DNA of 64,000 nucleotides from an uncultured Dysgonomonas sp. (GTDB lineage: Bacteria; Bacteroidota; Bacteroidia; Bacteroidales; Dysgonomonadaceae): assembly GCA_900556485.1 (NCBI GenBank), contig USOX01000001.1:310001-374000 (forward strand), read 5' to 3'. How positions within the stretch are numbered: position 1 is the stretch's first letter; the number at the start of each line of letters is the position of its first letter. This document shows positions 1 to 9,339 of the stretch, one piece after another. A program made the translations under genes and the position numbers. The notes beneath the pieces were generated by a model. It was not told where the DNA came from, searched no databases, and worked only from the letters and a program-made list of their open reading frames with translations.

Positions 1-2384
1 AGTGAGGGGTCAATAAAATCATCTTCGAATGCCTCATAATAGGCTTCTAATGTATCACTGGCTATATCGCTCAGATCAATACCTTCAATCTTAGATGTTG
101 TTCCGCTGAAATATTTATCGATAACAGCAGAACTTATGCCTATAGCCTCAAATATTTGTGCTCCAAGATAGCTCTTCAATGTTGAAATTCCCATCTTAGA
201 CATAGTCTTCAACAAGCCTTTATTGATAGATTTTACATAGTTTTTCATTGCAGTATAGAAGTCGAGATGGATATCTCCTTTTTTCACAAGGTCTTCTATT
301 ACAGCTAATGCCAGATAAGGGTTTACTGCATTGGCTCCATATCCGAACAATAATGCAAAGTGCATTACTTCGCGAGGTTCGGCAGACTCCACAACTATAT
401 CTATCTGCATACGTTTGCGCCGTTCTATCAAATAATGATGAACAGCCGAAACAGCAAGTAAAGATGGTATAGCTACATTTTCCGGGTTTACGCCTCTGTC
501 ACTTAGTATTATATAGTTATTTCCATTATCTACAGCCTTTTCTGCGATTTTACATAGATTATCTATTGCTTTTTCCAAACCAGTGGCGCCTTGTTTCGGA
601 TCGAACAGCATCGGAAGGACTTCACATTTAAATCCTTTATATTGCAAATGGATAAGTAAGTCTAATTCCCTATTAGACAAGAAAGGATTTGATAAGCCTA
701 CCATTTTAGTATGCTCTGGCATCGGCTCCAATATATTCTTATGTAATGAGCCTATATATCCGGCCAAAGACATTACCAATTCTTCGCGAATAGGATCGAT
801 AGGAGGATTGGTTACCTGTGCAAATAGCTGACGAAAATAAGTAAACAATCGCTGCGGCTTATTGGATAATATAGCTATCGGAGCATCATTTCCCATCGAT
901 GCAGTTGGCTCTTTACCTTCTGCTGCCATTGGTAAAATCAGACGTTCTATATCTTCTTTATAATAGCCGAATACTTTCAATAGTTTACTATAATTGTCAA
1001 CACTATATTTCGGCGTTCTACCAGAGGATACATCATCTAATGATATACGGTTTTTCGCAAGCCATTCTCTGTATGGATATGCTTTAGCCAGATTTTCTTT
1101 CAATTCGGCATCATATTGAATAGTCCCCGTTTCGGTATCTACCATCAACATTTTACCTGGTCTAAGTCGTCCTTTTTCCTTAATCTCTGATGGCTCGAAT
1201 GGCAATACACCCATTTCTGAGGCAACTACCATAATATCATTGTTAGTCATCAGGTAACGTGCCGGACGTAAACCGTTCCGGTCCAACAGACCTCCGGCAT
1301 AACGACCATCGGAGAATAATAGCGTTGCAGGGCCATCCCAAGGTTCCATAAACAAACTATGGTATTCGTAGAAAGCTTTCAAATCATTTGATATAGGGTT
1401 CTTGTCATTCCAAGACTCAGGCACCATCATAGCCATTGCATGAGGCAGTGATTTGCCGGACATCACTAGAAATTCCAATACATTGTCAAATGAAGCGCTA
1501 TCGCTCATATATGGCTGCACTATAGGCCAAAGCTCATTAATATTACCTAATAAGTCAGATTTCAACACACTCTCACGAGCTTCCATCCATAGGCGATTGC
1601 CCTTGATAGTATTGATTTCTCCATTATGCGCTACCATACGGAATGGATGAGCCAAATCCCATGTTGGGAATGTATTGGTACTGAAACGGGAGTGAACCAA
1701 TGCGATCGCACTTGTCAAATGAGGATTCAGTAAATCTGGGTAATAGTGGCGAAGCTGCTCAGATGAGAGCATCCCTTTATATATGATACGCTTTGTAGAT
1801 AGGCTTACAATATAAAAAGCCCTTTTTGTCTCCATAGAGAAGATTTTGGAGTCGAATATCTCTTTCTCTATCTTTTTACGAAGCAAATACAACTTATGCT
1901 CCAACTCATCTTGAGTGAGATCTTCATCGCCTAATACAAAGATTTGCTTGATTTCTGGCTCATTCAGCAATGCCATTTCTCCCAGAATATCACTGTTTAC
2001 CGGCACATCACGAACAGCCAGTAACTTTAAATTCTCCTTCTCAATATATTGAGTAAGAGTAATCATGCAAGATTCAGCCTCTGCTTTTCCTTTAGGCAAA
2101 AAGACGAGCCCTGTACCATAATGTCCTTTTTCGGGAACCGGAATTCCCTGTAGCAGTATAAACTCGTGTGGTATTTGTAACATAATACCGGCACCATCTC
2201 CGGTTTTATTGTCTGCATTCTCTGCTCCACGGTGAGTCATGTTCTCCAACACGCGAAGACCATTCTCAACGATAGCATGAGATTTTGCACCTTTTATATG
2301 GAGCACCATACCCACACCACATGCGTCATGTTCGTAAGCTGGGTCATATAATCCGTGTTGCTGTGCTGATTTTAAATCTTGCAT
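1..2384 (-). CDS. gltB: Glutamate synthase large subunit, 5' part (cut by window edge)
   Basis: The minus strand reads open from an ATG at 2384 to the window edge, about 794 codons of a protein normally near 1500. The product transfers the amide nitrogen of glutamine to 2-oxoglutarate, giving two glutamates, in the cytoplasm. The start reads MQDLKSAQQHGLYDPAYEHD followed by ACGVG. Cys22 is the expected N-terminal nucleophile of the class II amidotransferase domain, exposed after removal of a 21-residue propeptide. Further family blocks are HRGAENADNKTGDGAG, HSRFSTNT, AHNGEINT and DRNGLRPARY. The central domain begins near residue 440. The FMN and Fe-S region lies outside the window. The gene has its own putative promoter, separate from the leu operon upstream. 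Confidence 0.97.
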   Translation of the reverse strand, partial: MQDLKSAQQHGLYDPAYEHDACGVGMVLHIKGAKSHAIVENGLRVLENMTHRGAENADNKTGDGAGIMLQIPHEFILLQGIPVPEKGHYGTGLVFLPKGKAEAESCMITLTQYIEKENLKLLAVRDVPVNSDILGEMALLNEPEIKQIFVLGDEDLTQDELEHKLYLLRKKIEKEIFDSKIFSMETKRAFYIVSLSTKRIIYKGMLSSEQLRHYYPDLLNPHLTSAIALVHSRFSTNTFPTWDLAHPFRMVAHNGEINTIKGNRLWMEARESVLKSDLLGNINELWPIVQPYMSDSASFDNVLEFLVMSGKSLPHAMAMMVPESWNDKNPISNDLKAFYEYHSLFMEPWDGPATLLFSDGRYAGGLLDRNGLRPARYLMTNNDIMVVASEMGVLPFEPSEIKEKGRLRPGKMLMVDTETGTIQYDAELKENLAKAYPYREWLAKNRISLDDVSSGRTPKYSVDNYSKLLKVFGYYKEDIERLILPMAAEGKEPTASMGNDAPIAILSNKPQRLFTYFRQLFAQVTNPPIDPIREELVMSLAGYIGSLHKNILEPMPEHTKMVGLSNPFLSNRELDLLIHLQYKGFKCEVLPMLFDPKQGATGLEKAIDNLCKIAEKAVDNGNNYIILSDRGVNPENVAIPSLLAVSAVHHYLIERRKRMQIDIVVESAEPREVMHFALLFGYGANAVNPYLALAVIEDLVKKGDIHLDFYTAMKNYVKSINKGLLKTMSKMGISTLKSYLGAQIFEAIGISSAVIDKYFSGTTSKIEGIDLSDIASDTLEAYYEAFEDDFIDPS

Positions 2385-2452
2385 AGTTAATAGTTGATAT
2401 ATAAATTGAATGAATAATAGACACTAAGATAACTCAGAATCTATATTTTTGA

Positions 2453-2460
2453 CAAATATA
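2453..2460 (-). promoter_or_regulatory. Putative -7 box of the gltB promoter
   Basis: On the minus strand the sequence is TATATTTG, a perfect match to the Bacteroidetes -7 consensus TAnnTTTG. It lies about 70 bases before the gltB ATG and after the leuB terminator. I see no good TTTG at the -33 distance, so the call rests on one box. Confidence 0.5.
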
Positions 2461-2567
2461 CAACTTTTCAACTTAAAAAATCTCTTTTTGATAATAAAAT
2501 CAACAATTAAAATGAAAAATATATTTTTATGGAGTTTTGTTTTACAAAAATCTATTTTTATTATATG

Positions 2568-2605
2568 AAAAGCACTCTTTTTCAATATTGAAAAAGAGTG
2601 CTTTT
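2568..2605 (-). terminator. Strong hairpin terminator at the end of the leu operon
   Basis: The 18-base arms 2568-2585 and 2588-2605 are perfect reverse complements around a 2-base centre. The stem starts with AAAAGCACTC and ends in a T-run on either strand. It lies about 48 bases beyond the leuB stop, so it should end the leftward leu transcript and insulate gltB. Confidence 0.85.
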
Positions 2606-2652
2606 ATCTTATTTATATTCAGAATGTTAATCTATTATTTGTTATAGAAAAG

Positions 2653-3723
2653 TTACTTTTTTATATACTCTACAATCCAGTCTCCAACTTCAGATGTTGA
2701 ATGTACTTTACCTTCTTTCAAAGAGATATCTTCAGTCACAACACCTGCATCCATCGAAGCAGCAACAGCTTTACGGATAAGTGTTCCTTCTTCATGAAGG
2801 TCGAATGCATACTCGAACATTAATGCAGCCGAAAGTATAGTAGCTAACGGATTAGCTATATTCTTGCCTGCAGCCTGAGGATATGAGCCATGTATAGGTT
2901 CAAATACAGAAGTATGGATACCAATCGAAGCCGATGGAAGCATTCCCAGCGATCCTGTAATCACAGAAGCCTCGTCAGTAAGAATGTCTCCAAATAGATT
3001 CTCTGTAACAAGCACATCAAAGCGTTTAGGCCATTGAATAATCTGCATAGCGGCATTATCTACAAACATATACTCTGTTTCTACATCAGGGTATTGTTTT
3101 TCTATTTCCTGAGCCACTTGTCTCCATAGGCGCGATGTAGCCAGTACATTTGCTTTATCTACTACTGTCACTTTCTTACGGCGCATCCGTGCATATTTGT
3201 ACGAAAGATGAAGTATACGTTCCACCTCTTCGCGTGTATACACACATGTGTCATATGCTGTATCACCATCTTCGCTTCTTCCTTGTGGACGGCCAAAATA
3301 CATTCCGCCTGTCAGTTCTCTTACACACATAAAGTCAGCTCCATCTACTAGGTCCGAACGTAGAGGCGATTTATGTACTAACGAAGGGAATGTGCTTACT
3401 GGACGTAGGTTAGCATATAATCCTAATTTCTTACGCATAGCAAGCAAGCCTTGTTCCGGGCGAACTTTTGCAGAAGGATTATTGTCATATTTAGGATCGC
3501 CAATAGCACCAAACAGTACTGCATCAGATGTCATACACAATTCATGTGTACCATCAGGATAAGGATTTCCAACCTGATCAATAGCCGATGCCCCTACTAA
3601 TCCATATTCATAGCTTAGTTCGTGTCCGAATTTCTCACAAATGGCTTCGGTTACTCTTAAAGCCTGACCTATAATTTCAGGTCCTATTCCGTCACCCGGA
3701 AGTACTGCAATGTTTAATTTCAT
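2653..3723 (-). CDS. leuB: 3-isopropylmalate dehydrogenase
   Basis: The enzyme oxidises and decarboxylates 3-isopropylmalate with NAD+, giving the 2-oxo acid precursor of leucine. It can also process 3-methylmalate from the citramalate route to isoleucine. The protein has 356 residues, normal for the family. Blocks seen include [10 protein letters not shown] at the N-terminus, GLYANLRP, the metal and substrate region [16 protein letters not shown], and [18 protein letters not shown] near the NAD site. It is the last gene of the leftward leu cluster. A 238-base gap separates it from the CimA-like gene; that gap carries a repeat and no clear promoter, so co-transcription is likely. Confidence 0.97.
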   Translation of the reverse strand: MKLNIAVLPGDGIGPEIIGQALRVTEAICEKFGHELSYEYGLVGASAIDQVGNPYPDGTHELCMTSDAVLFGAIGDPKYDNNPSAKVRPEQGLLAMRKKLGLYANLRPVSTFPSLVHKSPLRSDLVDGADFMCVRELTGGMYFGRPQGRSEDGDTAYDTCVYTREEVERILHLSYKYARMRRKKVTVVDKANVLATSRLWRQVAQEIEKQYPDVETEYMFVDNAAMQIIQWPKRFDVLVTENLFGDILTDEASVITGSLGMLPSASIGIHTSVFEPIHGSYPQAAGKNIANPLATILSAALMFEYAFDLHEEGTLIRKAVAASMDAGVVTEDISLKEGKVHSTSEVGDWIVEYIKK

Positions 3724-3815
3724 ATTGTCTTTTACTTTTGGCTATAGCTTTTGGCTATTAGCGTAATTTATTGTTATATAATATATTGAATCAATTCTTT
3801 ATTTTTCTTGTTTTC

Positions 3816-3841
3816 AAAAAGTGACAAAAGTGACACTTTTT
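3816..3841. repeat. GTGACAAAAGTGAC repeat, copy 1
   Basis: A 26-base partly palindromic unit with core AAAAAGTGACAAAAGTGAC. The identical 26 bases occur in reverse complement at 36754-36779, and a copy with one extra G is at 47153-47175. The similarity with the third copy continues rightward for about 60 bases (TTTTTGTTAC-type and TATAGATAAA segments). It lies 92 bases upstream of leuB. The rest of 3724-3961 holds a short direct repeat (CTTTTGGCTAT, twice) and no gene. Confidence 0.75.
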
Positions 3842-3961
3842 GTATACTTTTTATTTCTTCACTTTTTGTTACCTTTTTTTCTCTCTTACATATAGATAAA
3901 GAAATAGTAAGAAATTAATAATGAAAAATGTTTAACTTATGATTTTTCACTCTTCATTTCT

Positions 3962-5476
3962 CTACATTTCCTCTATCATATTCAACATTTTCTCAGTTGC
4001 TTTTACTGCTGCTTCCGTTTGGTCGGCATCGAGTCCTCTGGTCTTAAATTCTTTACCATTAAACTGCCATGTAATTACCGTTTGTACCAAAGCATCTGTA
4101 CGTCCGCCCGGTGGAATATATACAGTATAGTTTACTAGATCCGGTTTTGGTTTATCCAGTTTGGTATATATTTTCCACAATGCTTTCGAAAATGCATTAA
4201 ACTGACCATCTCCCGGTTTCGTTTCCTCATATTCTACCCCGTCTATTTCTACTTTTACAGTAGCGGTCGGGCGCAATCCTTTAGTAAGAACAAATGCAAA
4301 GGAAAGAATTTTTATCCGTTTTTCTTTTTCGTTGTTTTTCAGCACATCGGATATGATGTAAGGAAGATCGTCTTGAGTAATAATTTCTTTTTTATCACCA
4401 AGTTCTATAACCCGATTGGTAACCTTTGTCATATCATTATCATCCAACTCTATACCAAGAGCTTCAATATTTTTCCTGATATTCGATTTACCCGAAAGTT
4501 TACCCAATGCATATTCACGTATCCGCCCGAAACGCTCAGGGAACAGATCGTTATAGTACAGATTATTTTTGTTATCGCCATCGGCATGTATCCCTGCACA
4601 TTGAGTAAATACATTCTCGCCTACGATAGGCTGATTGGCAGAAATTGTTTGTCCCGAATAAGACTCTACAATACGGCTGACTTTGTTTATCTTTTCTTCA
4701 TTGATTGAAGTTTTCATTTTCAGTTGATCATGAAAAACAGCTATAACACTTGCCAACGAAGCGTTTCCGGCTCTTTCGCCTAATCCGTTCATTGTCAGGT
4801 GTACGCCTTTTACGCCAACCTCGGCAGCTACCATTGTATTTGCAACAGCAAGATCATAATCATTATGTGCATGAAAATCGAAATGTAGGTCAGGATACCG
4901 GCTCGTCATCCTTCGGCAGCAACGCCATACACTATGAGGATTAAGGATACCCAATGTATCAGGAAGCATAAAACGCTTGATGGGCAAATCTTTCAGTCCG
5001 TCCATCATAAAGTAAACATAATCCTCAGAATGGATGATTCCGTTCGACCAATCTTCAAGGTAAATATTCACAGAGATACCCATCATCTGAGCCAACTCTA
5101 CTTCATATTTAATATCTTCCAAATGCTGTTCAGGCGTTTTTCTAAGTTGTTCGGTTACATGCTTGTACGAACCTTTGGTCAGGAGGTTAATCGTTTTACA
5201 GCCTGCATCTTGTATCCATTGCAAGGATGCACCCTTATCAATAAATCCTAAGATTTCGATTTTGTCAATATGCCCTGTCGCTTCCGCCCAGGTTGCTATT
5301 CGTTTGACTGTTTCGAACTCCCCTTCCGAAACCCTGGCTGATGCCACTTCTAAGCGGTCGACACCAAGGTCTACAAGCAATAAGTGCGCTATACTCATCT
5401 TTTCCTGAGTCGAAAAAGATACGCCAGAGGTTTGTTCTCCATCGCGCAGGGTTGTATCCATTATTTCTATCATCAC
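3962..5476 (-). CDS. cimA: LeuA-family acyltransferase, probable (R)-citramalate synthase
   Basis: The protein has 504 residues: an HMGL-like TIM barrel (residues 3-270, with DTTLRDGEQ at 7-15 and the metal-binding HAHND) and a C-terminal LeuA-type regulatory domain (about 385-500). A second, true leuA lies in the same cluster. With an offset of five residues, Leu76, Leu99 and Tyr139 fall where the pyruvate pocket of Leptospira citramalate synthase has Leu81, Leu104 and Tyr144; Glu141 matches Glu146. This numbering is from memory and needs an alignment. If correct, the enzyme condenses pyruvate and acetyl-CoA, and LeuCDB would then yield 2-oxobutyrate for isoleucine. The alternative is a second 2-isopropylmalate synthase. 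Confidence 0.8.
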   Translation of the reverse strand: MMIEIMDTTLRDGEQTSGVSFSTQEKMSIAHLLLVDLGVDRLEVASARVSEGEFETVKRIATWAEATGHIDKIEILGFIDKGASLQWIQDAGCKTINLLTKGSYKHVTEQLRKTPEQHLEDIKYEVELAQMMGISVNIYLEDWSNGIIHSEDYVYFMMDGLKDLPIKRFMLPDTLGILNPHSVWRCCRRMTSRYPDLHFDFHAHNDYDLAVANTMVAAEVGVKGVHLTMNGLGERAGNASLASVIAVFHDQLKMKTSINEEKINKVSRIVESYSGQTISANQPIVGENVFTQCAGIHADGDNKNNLYYNDLFPERFGRIREYALGKLSGKSNIRKNIEALGIELDDNDMTKVTNRVIELGDKKEIITQDDLPYIISDVLKNNEKEKRIKILSFAFVLTKGLRPTATVKVEIDGVEYEETKPGDGQFNAFSKALWKIYTKLDKPKPDLVNYTVYIPPGGRTDALVQTVITWQFNGKEFKTRGLDADQTEAAVKATEKMLNMIEEM

Positions 5477-5637
5477 ATATTATATTTGCACTTTAGCAGA
5501 GCTAAATGTTGTTTCAAAATCTCTTTTTGCGATCTATTGTCTCATCGGATTACAAAACTGAAAGAATGAGTGAATAGTAACTTTCTTTCTAACCCTAGTA
5601 AACTAGTATACTTAATTCTAGTAAACTAACTATCATC

Positions 5638-8130
5638 CTACTTCGTATCAAACTTTACTTGCAAAATTCCTACAGCACTATCATCCAATGGCTTCATATT
5701 CATTCTCAGATTTGTTATTATAAACGAATCACCATCAGAATGTACCAGATTAAATTGGTCTTTCAATACACTGTATGAGTCTGTACTATATAGAGGGAAT
5801 GGTTTCCATTCTCCATTTCCATTTTCTTTATATTCCAGGTTCCATCGTTTTGGAGCCTGTACTCCACCTTTGTCATCGTACCAATATACCGAGAACGATT
5901 TTAAATTCGTAGGTGTTTCGAATGTAAATTCGATGGATTGTTCTTTTCCGGTTTGCGGCCATGCAGTCCATCTCTCAATACTATTATCAAAAGAGTTTTT
6001 AGGATATTTACCATTTACAATAGAAAGGACATCTTCTCCTCCGTTGGTCTGAGTAGCTTTTACATCCTTTAATAGCAAAGGCATAAAACTTAAACCCTCT
6101 TTTGCTTTCTCTTCTGTTTCAGCAAACCAGATATTCATAGATGAAACACCTCTGTTGTTCCATGCATAGTAAGGAACCAATGTCAAATCCGAACTGACTG
6201 CATTCCCTTTTCCGTCAATATATTTAGCCGGTATATTCTTAACAAAGTCGATATCTTTTAATGCTCCATTAGCTTCTTTCGTTACAGTAGCATTGCCTGT
6301 TCTTGTTTCTATAAAATACCTGTCAGCACTACCTTTATTGTCAATACCTTCGGCACAATAAACTAACGGGCCTCTGGTGATAGCTACTCTTCCATTATCA
6401 GCTTTTACTTCGTCAATAGCATGAGAATAGTGGACAGGCATAGGAAGTCTTAGTTCGATTTTATCTCCTTTTTTCCATTTTCTGTTGATGGAAACAAATC
6501 CTTTATCTAATAAAACATCGCCTTTCTTAAATTCCTTATTACTAGCCTTTTTTCCATTAATGTGAACTTCCCACAATTGAGAATTATTATCTATGTAATT
6601 GTAGAGTTTACCCGGAATAAACTGAGAACCAGCCCATGTAGGTATCCTCATTTTTACAGCAAATTGCTGATTATTCTTTTCCGGATTTACAGTCAACTGT
6701 ATATTTTCATCAAAAGGGTAGCTAGTATTTTGAACAAGGTTTACTTTACCCGATTTTAAAGGAATATCCACAGTATTAGAAGTGTAGAACGAGCAATAGA
6801 TATCATTATCTTCATATGCATACATCAATCCTGATACCTGAGGTACAAGGCGTGCCATATTGGTAGGGCAACATGCTGTACCAAACCAATGCGAACGGTC
6901 TACCATCCCCGATGATTCCAATGGATTGACATAAAAGAATTTATTCCCTTCCAGGTTTACTCCAGCCAGCACATTATTTAGTAAAGCAACCTCTGCCACG
7001 TCCATATATTTACCATCTTTCTCCAAAAGGAACATACGATGATTGAAAAATACGTTTCCTACAGCAGCACATGTTTCGTTATATGCTTCTTTATTCGGTA
7101 ATTCATATTCAGGGCCAAATCCTTCTATTCCATGAACGGCACCAAGACCGCCTGTTATGTGCATGCGCGTATCTACAATATTATGCCATATCTTGTCCAG
7201 AGCAGGATTAAGGGTAGGGTCATTGGTTAATGCTCCCACATCAGACATTCCTGAATAAAGATATACAGCACGTACTGCATGCCCTACAGCTTCGTCCTGA
7301 TCTCTTACAGGTGCTTGCTGTTGCGCATATTCGGGTGACATAGTTCCTTTTCCGTCAGGTATATAGGTAACTCCCCTGACATCAATAAATTTCTTTGCCA
7401 TATCCAGATAGAGAGGATTCTCTGTTACCCTATATAATTTTACCAGAGCCAATTCAATTTCTTGATGCCCCGGTGCCTGATTTACCGGTTTCCCATTATT
7501 ATATTTAGCATCACCTTCGAAAAAAGCTTTATTGACGTGCTGAGCATTTTTTTCTGCTATATCCAGCAGGTTCTTCTTGCCTGTGGCCTGATAATAAGCA
7601 ACTGCGGCTTCATACAAATGCCCTACATTATACAGTTCGTGGCTATGTACTACCCACGAATAAGGCTTGTCTCCCATACCCGATCCTCCCCAATGCTCAT
7701 GATCCTTAGAAGTACCTGTAGTATGTGCCGGATATATGTATCCATCTTTTTCCTGGGCTAGGGCTAATGTTTCAGCAATGTTATCTATTTCTTTTTCCAG
7801 TTCAGGGTCACGTTCCATCTTTAGCAAATAGGCTGCTCCCTCAATAACTTTAAATAAGTCAGAGATATTAAAGCGGTGTGGTGCAGGCAAAGTTCCTTCT
7901 ATTCCTTTTAGATAATTGCCGGTAAGACGAAGATCTTCCACTGCTCCATGTGTACGTTCGAAGGCAACAGGCACAAGCACTTCTTTCTGGATTTTCATTC
8001 GGTTACTCCAGAAAGTATCGTTGAGCGTCACCTTATCGAAGGTAACAGGCGTCAGCCCTTGCGAATAAGAATGCAACGAGGCAAGTCCCAATACAAAGAT
8101 GGAACATAGCAAGGCAATGTTTTTTTTCAT
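5638..8130 (-). CDS. GH127-type beta-L-arabinofuranosidase, exported
   Basis: The protein has 830 residues and a signal peptide (MKKNIALLCSIFVLGLASLH, cleavage near residue 24), so it works outside the cytoplasm. The catalytic (alpha/alpha)6 region spans about residues 30-480. It shows HSHELYNVGHLYEAA, then NETC (Glu352, Cys354) and TACCPTN (Cys420, Cys421), the zinc-cysteine site in which a cysteine is the nucleophile in GH127. Beta-sandwich domains follow, and the last 110 residues resemble a discoidin-like carbohydrate-binding module. The gene sits between leuD and the CimA-like gene with gaps of 156 and 161 bases. It has no metabolic link to leucine, so it looks inserted into the operon and may have its own promoter. 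GH146 or another DUF1680 activity is possible. Confidence 0.88.
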   Translation of the reverse strand: MKKNIALLCSIFVLGLASLHSYSQGLTPVTFDKVTLNDTFWSNRMKIQKEVLVPVAFERTHGAVEDLRLTGNYLKGIEGTLPAPHRFNISDLFKVIEGAAYLLKMERDPELEKEIDNIAETLALAQEKDGYIYPAHTTGTSKDHEHWGGSGMGDKPYSWVVHSHELYNVGHLYEAAVAYYQATGKKNLLDIAEKNAQHVNKAFFEGDAKYNNGKPVNQAPGHQEIELALVKLYRVTENPLYLDMAKKFIDVRGVTYIPDGKGTMSPEYAQQQAPVRDQDEAVGHAVRAVYLYSGMSDVGALTNDPTLNPALDKIWHNIVDTRMHITGGLGAVHGIEGFGPEYELPNKEAYNETCAAVGNVFFNHRMFLLEKDGKYMDVAEVALLNNVLAGVNLEGNKFFYVNPLESSGMVDRSHWFGTACCPTNMARLVPQVSGLMYAYEDNDIYCSFYTSNTVDIPLKSGKVNLVQNTSYPFDENIQLTVNPEKNNQQFAVKMRIPTWAGSQFIPGKLYNYIDNNSQLWEVHINGKKASNKEFKKGDVLLDKGFVSINRKWKKGDKIELRLPMPVHYSHAIDEVKADNGRVAITRGPLVYCAEGIDNKGSADRYFIETRTGNATVTKEANGALKDIDFVKNIPAKYIDGKGNAVSSDLTLVPYYAWNNRGVSSMNIWFAETEEKAKEGLSFMPLLLKDVKATQTNGGEDVLSIVNGKYPKNSFDNSIERWTAWPQTGKEQSIEFTFETPTNLKSFSVYWYDDKGGVQAPKRWNLEYKENGNGEWKPFPLYSTDSYSVLKDQFNLVHSDGDSFIITNLRMNMKPLDDSAVGILQVKFDTK

Positions 8131-8286
8131 TAAATAATGGTTTTGGTATTAAGATTATTGTTTTATAAATATTAGATACAAGTTATTATGCAAAATAACG
8201 CGTCTACTTGTATCTTGTTTACTTGTCAACTAATTATAAAACTAACATCCCGGCAATAGAGATCGAAATCTTAAAACAAAAACGTC

Positions 8287-8877
8287 TTAAAGCGTATGCT
8301 CTTTTTCGTATTCTTCAGTCAAATCTTTCTTTGATAAAAGATAGTCAATATCATCAAGACCTTTTAATAGGCATTCTTTTTTATATGGATTTATTTCAAA
8401 GCTTTCAGATTTTCCATTTGCATTATTGGTAATCGTTTGCTTTTCCAAATCGATTGTTAAAGTTACTTTGGCGTCTGCGTTTACGCTGTCAAAAACCTCA
8501 GAAAGAAATTCCGGGCTTACCACTACCGGAAGCACTCCGTTGTTTAATGCATTATTTTTGAAAATATCAGCAAAGAAACTTGATACTACAGCTCTGAATC
8601 CATATCCGGCAACAGCCCATGCCGCATGTTCACGGCTTGAACCACTACCGAAGTTTTTTCCGGCAACCAATATCTGTCCACTATATGTAGGGTTATTCAA
8701 GACAAAGTCTGTTTTCGGGCTTCCATCTTTATTATAACGCCAGTCAGCGAAAAGATTGTCTCCGAAACCATTTTTGTCAGTCGCTTTCAAGAAGCGAGCC
8801 GGTATAATTTGATCTGTATCCACATTCTCTATTGGTAGTGGAACATATGTTGATGTTAATGTTTGAAATTTTTCCAT
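8287..8877 (-). CDS. leuD: 3-isopropylmalate dehydratase small subunit
   Basis: This 196-residue subunit joins LeuC to isomerise 2-isopropylmalate to 3-isopropylmalate through a dehydrated intermediate. It contains the swivelling aconitase-type domain: [16 protein letters not shown] near residue 16, [16 protein letters not shown] near residue 73 and the family segment [19 protein letters not shown]. The length is normal. In its operon it follows leuC, separated from it by the S23-type gene, which is unusual because leuC and leuD are normally adjacent. Confidence 0.96.
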   Translation of the reverse strand: MEKFQTLTSTYVPLPIENVDTDQIIPARFLKATDKNGFGDNLFADWRYNKDGSPKTDFVLNNPTYSGQILVAGKNFGSGSSREHAAWAVAGYGFRAVVSSFFADIFKNNALNNGVLPVVVSPEFLSEVFDSVNADAKVTLTIDLEKQTITNNANGKSESFEINPYKKECLLKGLDDIDYLLSKKDLTEEYEKEHTL

Positions 8878-8885
8878 GAGGTTAA

Positions 8886-8955
8886 TTTGTAAATTAGCGA
8901 ATTAGCATATTAGCAAATTTGAAATAATTCATTTTTTAGAATTTGCTAATTATCT
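8886..8955. repeat. TTAGCAAA-type word repeat, leuD side
   Basis: The sequence is built from degenerate copies of AATTAGCAAATT in both orientations (for example 8892-8920 and 8941-8949). A matching block lies on the other side of the S23-type gene at 9305-9339, roughly as an inverted repeat. The two blocks bracket that gene. Confidence 0.6.
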
Positions 8956-9306
8956 AGATTTCGCTGTTCCTATAATTTTGTTTATTATTTTTTGTAAAAC
9001 TTTGATATCTTCTAATAGTTTCGGAATAAAAGGATAATTCTGAGAACTTGCACAAAGGAGTAACCAATATTCAGTTTCGTCAGCTTCTTTTGCTGCTATC
9101 TTTAATTTATGAATAAAGTCTGATTTACTTTCTCCATTTTGAGCCTCTCTTACATTGGCTCCAATAGATGTTCCACTTTTTAGTAATTGGTTTGCAATGA
9201 TAAACTTCCGTTCTTGTTCTAATATTTCTGCAAAAGCAATAATATCTAAAGCAAATTTAAACGATAAGTCAACAATCACATTTCCCGTCTCTTTCATTCC
9301 TGCCAT
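8950..9306 (-). CDS. Four-helix-bundle protein, S23 / 23S rRNA intervening-sequence type
   Basis: This 118-residue protein matches the TIGR02436 family by eye: LSFKFALDIIAFAEIL, then NQLLKSGTSIGANVREAQNGESKSDFIHKLKIAAKEADETEYWL. Members are predicted four-helix bundles; they were first found as open reading frames in 23S rRNA intervening sequences and are common as solitary genes in Bacteroidetes. The biochemical role is not established. The gene lies between leuC and leuD, is bracketed by TTAGCAAA-type repeats, and one repeat overlaps the leuC stop. That suggests a small insertion in the operon. The start could be the first ATG (used here) or Met4. Confidence 0.85.
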   Translation of the reverse strand: MAGMKETGNVIVDLSFKFALDIIAFAEILEQERKFIIANQLLKSGTSIGANVREAQNGESKSDFIHKLKIAAKEADETEYWLLLCASSQNYPFIPKLLEDIKVLQKIINKIIGTAKSR

Positions 9307-9339
9307 TTGCTAATTTCCGAATATGCAAATTTGCTAATT
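9305..9339. repeat. TTAGCAAA-type word repeat, leuC side
   Basis: This block reads ATTTGCTAATTTCCGAATAT followed by GCAAATTTGCTAATT. It is largely the reverse complement of the block at 8892-8920. It covers the start codon of the S23-type gene and the last bases of leuC. Confidence 0.6.

Noticed and set aside
8950..9306. Accessory protein (Avd) of a diversity-generating retroelement, suggested by the four-helix-bundle fold.
   Set aside because: No reverse transcriptase or template/variable repeat is nearby, and the sequence fits the S23 branch better.
8950..9306. A 23S rRNA intervening sequence.
   Set aside because: The flanks are leuC and leuD, with no rRNA.
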